Part shown: piece by piece, positions 59,360 through 64,000 of the stretch
How the letters are laid out: the number at the start of each line of letters is the position of its first letter
Numbering within the stretch: the first letter of the stretch is position 1
From: Saxidomus purpurata
Taxonomy: Eukaryota; Mollusca; Bivalvia; Venerida; Veneridae
NCBI GenBank assembly: GCA_022818135.1
Contig: JAFMSR010000009.1
Coordinates: forward strand, 16,080,077 to 16,144,076
Direction of reading: 5' to 3'
Length of the DNA: 64,000 nt
Translations under genes and position numbers: made by a program
The notes under the pieces: model-generated
Database searches by the model: none
The model's input: the letters and a program-made list of their open reading frames with translations, nothing else
What the model was told of the DNA's origin: nothing

Positions 59360-62300
59360 TTACGTGGATTTGAAGACGTTTGACATGTCTGTTAAGTTTG
59401 AACCTAGTACGTTATTTGATTTCTGGTGATACAAAAATAGATTATCAGGGAGGCCTCTTATGTATGCAGCAATATTTCCGAAATTACTACGCGTTAACAC
59501 AAGTATGTCACACTGAGAGAGAATATACTGTTCAAGCAATGCCGTATAAAATCCTTCACATGCCTCGGTACCAGAATTTTTCAGTTTGCCGAGTCGATCT
59601 ACATGTACAATAGTGCGATTTATATACATGTATGTATATGTATTCAGCACTGCTCCTGCTTGTTTCCTTACATTATCTGAATCAGTTGCGATGTAGATGA
59701 CATGTCTTTCATCAAATCTATGTAAAAAGTCAAAAATCACACTTTCATTTGGTGTTCCACCTTTTCTCTTGTTATCATTTGGAATACTTGGATTTTTCCC
59801 TTTACGAATATGACAACAAACTAAATGTTTTCCACGTACACTAGTCACGTGAAATTTCATAGAATCTTTGAGAATCCTCTCTCCTGGTTTAAATAAAGTG
59901 TGTAGAACTAAGTGGATAGCCTCTTCGTTTGTAGTATTCAGCAACCAACGCAGTCGTGTTTCTGCCAGTTTATGCGACCTTATTCCATCCATGACGTAAG
60001 TGTTAACGTGCAAAACAATGACCTGTTTTGTCCATTTAGAATCTAAATCATCATCCTTAATTTGATTTAATAACTTCTGAGGACCATCGATAAAATTAAA
60101 TTCAGAAATGTTTTGTTTGCGAACTTTACCGAGAAAGTTATTACATCTATACCAATCGTATATATTAGGCTGCAAAAACTGTTGTAATTTACATGGTTTT
60201 GTCAACTTGATGATAAATATTCTGTTAGTCAATAATGACAATAGAAATGCAGATACAATGCCTTTCTCCCTGTCACCCAAACCACCACATAATCTGGAGG
60301 TATCACATTTATACACTAGATACTTATGCTGTGAGCAGTGCTTTTCATCGTCGATGTTTATGTTTTGCAAATGTTCTGCTTTTAGTACACGGCCGCTTCC
60401 AAGGCCTCGCTGCATAATGGTTTCCTGGAAAACGTTTTGTTGGAAAAGAGACATCCCACGACTTGATATGACTTCCTTTATTGCCATGCCTGTTTCGAAA
60501 GTGTTAGTTTTTGTTAACAGGAACAGGAGTGTGCAAACGACAATGGCAGTCACTACCTGGGTATAGAAATATAAGAATATTAAATTGCTTCGTCTAATAG
60601 TAGTAGGTCGTTAAATATGTATAGCTTTAATCTTTACTTTCCTCATCTGTGAAGGCTACATTACAATACGACTGAAGAGAATAAATGCGATCATAAATTT
60701 AAAAATGAAATAAATTCAGTACTGTCGAAATGCAGAGAAAAAGTTGTTACTTTTATATAATTATCTGAAATGTTCAGAATAGTGCTGTACGTTATGGAAG
60801 GCTCACTGCAAACAAAGTTAAAAAGTGAATGAAATATTGCAGGACTGGAACACATTTTGTAATTCACTGTATATATATTTGTTTAAAACAATTTAATGCT
60901 CGGACCTTGATCCAAATGTGTTATTTAATCGCTGGACTTAAAACGAAACACAAAAGATTAGACAAAAAGTAAAGTATCAGCTTTCTTTCAACATTTATTG
61001 CAAAACTAATTTAGATAGATAGAAACTGGTCTAACTTAGAAAATAGATGCCCATATCTATATGTTTATTTCAAAATGAAATAACAATTCTACAGTATGTT
61101 TTGTTATGTGAGCTTCAGTTTTTGTCAGTTTTGGATGACTTATAATAGGTCTACGTAACTCCTTAAATATTCGTCATTCATACAGAACAATTAATCTAAC
61201 TATAGAATGAATAGTAGAATATCTGGGATTGTGACATCACAGAGATAAGTTCCGCCCTTAATCTCGATATATTTCGATGCAAGTAATTGTCAGTAGGTAG
61301 AACTTAGGTCCATATTAATGGCATGAACTAACTTGTTGCTCAGGTTTACTAACGTTCCTTTGCAGTAAAATGTGTTTATTTGTGAATGCATACATTTTCA
61401 TAAAGCTGAATCAACAGTATACGGAGAGAATCTAATAATTTCTGAAATTACTCGAATGAATGTCTACGCTTATTTGCGACTTCACTTACCTTGTTTAACA
61501 CTAACTTAAAGAAGAGGCTAACAAAAGCTAGAATTCCGTTCGCCTAAATCTATGGAAGGGCATTTAAAGTAAAATCGTTAAACATCGATATACTTTTATT
61601 GTAATCAGAATGTTTCAGTCTCTATACAAATCGAACAAAATTAATGATATTGTCTATGATTACCAAAAGAAATGAGTCAATACATTTTATAGAATTTATT
61701 ACCTGTCTTCAATTTTTGAACAATGCTTTTATCAAGGGGTAATCTCCTTTATCCAAAAATATTTTTGCATTTTGTATCTTTTTCCCTGCTTGAGAGAACT
61801 GTGTCATGGATGTTTGAAAACATCTTGGTTACACATGTATGACCATTATTGCATGGTTAGTGGGTTTAACCGAGTATCACAGTACATGTAAGAGCATAAA
61901 GCTTACTTGAAGGCAGACATCATGAATCTGTGACACGGTTCACTCAAGCAGATGATGTATAAAATGCAACTGGGGACTACTCTGATATGCAAGATCTGTT
62001 CAGAAATTGATGATAGGTACATGTATGACACTTTATAATGTTCAATGTCCTATTTCTTTTTGCAGCCATGTACAACACAATTTGCCCTGTTTTATTTGTT
62101 TAGAGTCTGAAAAGGCGATTTAAAAAGTGTATAGTTTTACATACTTTCTACCTACAATAAAAAGATAAAAACACGTCAAGCGTCAACCTTATCTGTATAA
62201 GTGTTATAATTTGTTGACATATACACACTTTATGACAGCCAATGACCCTGTATATACTAACTGCATGAATAATTATTGTAAAATCTTCACAATTTATGAC

Positions 62301-63240
62301 AGCTATAAACAAATCCATGAGGAGAAATCATTACTTTTGTAAAATCCTTTAATAAGGACAGTCTTGTAGTAATTTCATCATCATATGAATAAAAATTATG
62401 CTCCTTATTATTACCCCACCTACTTTACTAAAATTCATTTTTTTCTTTTTTTTCATGAATGATTTTTTTTCATGATAAAGAAATAACAAGGTTTTTGAGA
62501 TAATTAATCTACAGTTTGATTAAAATCTTTGTTTTAGAATGCAAAATTGAAAAATGGGGGTCAATGTGCATATAAGAAAATAAAAACTTACAAAAATGTG
62601 ATTTTTAGATTTCAACAAGCTGTGAGATATGACGCATAGGTCTGTAACGAGCTGTAACAGGAACTTGCTATTTCTGTACTTCTATATCCTAAACAATTTT
62701 CTTGTAGTAAAGTTTGAATTAAGTAAATATCTTAATCATTTGAGAAATGACTATTTTAGTACCCCTACCCCCAATTTGGCATATGGCAAAATTTGTCAAT
62801 TCAGTCACAAAATGTGTGGTCAAACTAATTTTTCTCAATGTGTTTTTGCACTAAAATATTTCTATTGTGGCTTAGTTTACTACTGCATAATTTTTTTTTC
62901 GGTCAAATCATATTTTTTTTAAATATCACAAATGCAAATTTCCGGAAGTGCAAAAATCGAAAACCCCACCAGTGACCCCCTTTAAGATACTCTGCCCTAT
63001 TAAAACATCAGGAACTCACAAAATTGTTCAAAGACTATCTTTTTCTAATCAATGACTCGGGGCAATGCAAGTGAACAGCAAATGTTAGATAAAATAGTGT
63101 TGCGAGCCATCAAAGAATAGAACTGCATTATTGGAGTAATGTGAGTAAATGAATGATTGTTCTATGTATGTATAATCATTATCAATGTGTACGCTTACCT
63201 TTAAGACACATATGTTTCCGAATGTTGCTCTTCCTTTCAT
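59360..63240 (-). CDS. Fucosyltransferase-like type II membrane protein
   Basis: The main exon, 60556-59360, is open for 398 codons to the stop and preceded by a 3' splice site (TATACCCAG/GTAGTG). It has no N-terminal ATG before its hydrophobic segment VVTAIVVCTLLFLLT. An upstream exon 63240-63199 (MKGRATFGNICVLK, donor AAAG/GTAAGC, phase 0) joins in frame and would make a 412-residue Golgi-type protein: short cytosolic tail, membrane anchor, lumenal catalytic part. CGGLGDREKGIVSAFLLSLL, LVCCHIRKGKNPS, ATDSDNVRKQA and DILVLTRSNFGNIAAYI resemble nucleotide-sugar motifs of the fucosyltransferase superfamily (GT11/GT23/GT37/O-FucT group); which acceptor it uses is not shown. Four N-glycosylation sites are visible (NIS, NTT, NRT, NLT). 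The upstream exon could also start further out (63345). The main exon is confident, the first exon is tentative. Confidence 0.7.
60557..62551. other. Proposed intron of the fucosyltransferase-like gene
   Basis: No exon with homology is seen. A second good minus-strand donor (AACAAG/GTAAGTG) lies near 61490, which could belong to a non-coding first exon; it has no in-frame ATG before it. Confidence 0.4.
62552..62984. repeat. Possible inverted-repeat element
   Basis: AAATGGGGGTCAATGTGC at the left is inverted, with mismatches, relative to CACCAGTGACCCCCTTT at the right. The interior is T-rich and non-coding. Weak support. Confidence 0.4.
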
Positions 63241-64000
63241 ATCCTTATTGCAAGAAAGCAAAACATATAAACCATAATTTGTGTTTTCGTTTGTATTCTT
63301 CAGGTTATCCAAAATCCTGCACTCCGAGTCATATAAAAAAAGCAAATGGCGGGTAGTTAAAGATTTAAACCATTGAAGTTAAAGTGTGCAACCATCCATG
63401 TAAATTAAATATATAAAATAAAGTAATTTCGGCTACAGCACTCTTATGTCTGTAATATAACATTATATAAAATGATTGTGTGGTTTACCGACAACTGAAA
63501 TACAAAATCCAGTAAATTTAATTCAATGCTACATGAAACCAAAATGTATGAATCTTTGCATAGGGCACTACCAACACCGTTAAATTTCTCAATTCTAAGT
63601 TATCATTTTCAAATCTGCGTGTGTCACTTTAATACATGTTGTCAATATTTTTCTTTTAAATAAAAATAACATTGATGCATTGTTAATACATGTAATGCAT
63701 TATATATGAAGGTAGAGATATGAATGCCATATGTGTTATATGTACCCTGGATTATTTTATATAACAACCACGTGTAAGCATGGTAGACTTGATTCATGCT
63801 TTTGTATTCTCTGCATATACACTCAAACAAAAATTTTAAGCGGTCATTTTTTTTTAAAGATAATATTTCCTGATGATCAATCTTCATGATTTTCTCAGAC
63901 GTGTCGAAACAATACATATCCTAGTGATTGGAATTATTTTTACTGTTAAAATTGTAAGGTTGGTGTGGTTGAACACGCCTATTTCGCTCTAACATGACAC
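63241..64000. other. 5' flank of the fucosyltransferase-like gene
   Basis: Minus-strand open sequence continues to 63345, allowing a longer N-terminus starting MLFLYDSECRILDNLK. Beyond that nothing is recognised. Confidence 0.35.

Noticed and set aside
60108..60566. 152-residue plus-strand open frame
   Set aside because: Antisense shadow of the fucosyltransferase-like exon without homology.

Overview
The window looks like nuclear DNA of a bivalve mollusc. It is AT-rich and intron-rich, it carries tRNA-derived SINEs and miniature DNA transposons of the kind common in clams and oysters, and one gene family here has the look of a mollusc expansion. The organism is an inference from repeat style and gene structure; no species marker was identified.

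Layout. 1-6.5 kb is transposon-rich: a fold-back repeat, a decayed non-LTR retrotransposon (about 1.66-4.55 kb) with a tRNA-like element inside it and an inverted-repeat element inside that, then tandem tRNA-like units. 8.96-20.73 kb (+) holds a complete Obg-like ATPase 1 gene (OLA1) in 11 coding exons, 398 codons. Its introns carry several mobile elements, and a 41-bp tandem repeat places copies of a 3' splice site in front of the last exon. 21-27.5 kb is intergenic, with hAT-like, piggyBac-like (TTAA) and other miniature elements.

28-57.5 kb is a cluster of three paralogous genes plus an orphan pseudo-exon, all on +. Each gene has a signal-peptide exon, a short middle exon beginning the C-terminal domain (GW..xFRAxxGNG core) and a long last exon of about 167 codons ending FMAIFIKT or similar. 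Genes 2 and 3 share an almost identical coiled-coil stalk but have very different C-terminal heads; gene 1 has an unrelated signal-peptide exon. In gene 3 a SINE sits at the end of exon 1 and its tail seems to supply the splice donor. I do not recognise a named domain. Secreted, oligomeric proteins with a shared stalk and variable heads are the simplest reading. Between and inside these genes lie a 51-bp minisatellite, an element with about 170-bp tandem units, a retrotransposon fragment, a (ATT/ATC)n microsatellite and a 3.46-kb array of 43/44-bp units.

59.36-63.24 kb (-) encodes a type II membrane protein resembling fucosyltransferases; most of it lies in one exon, with a proposed small upstream exon. 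The remainder shows no further supported gene.
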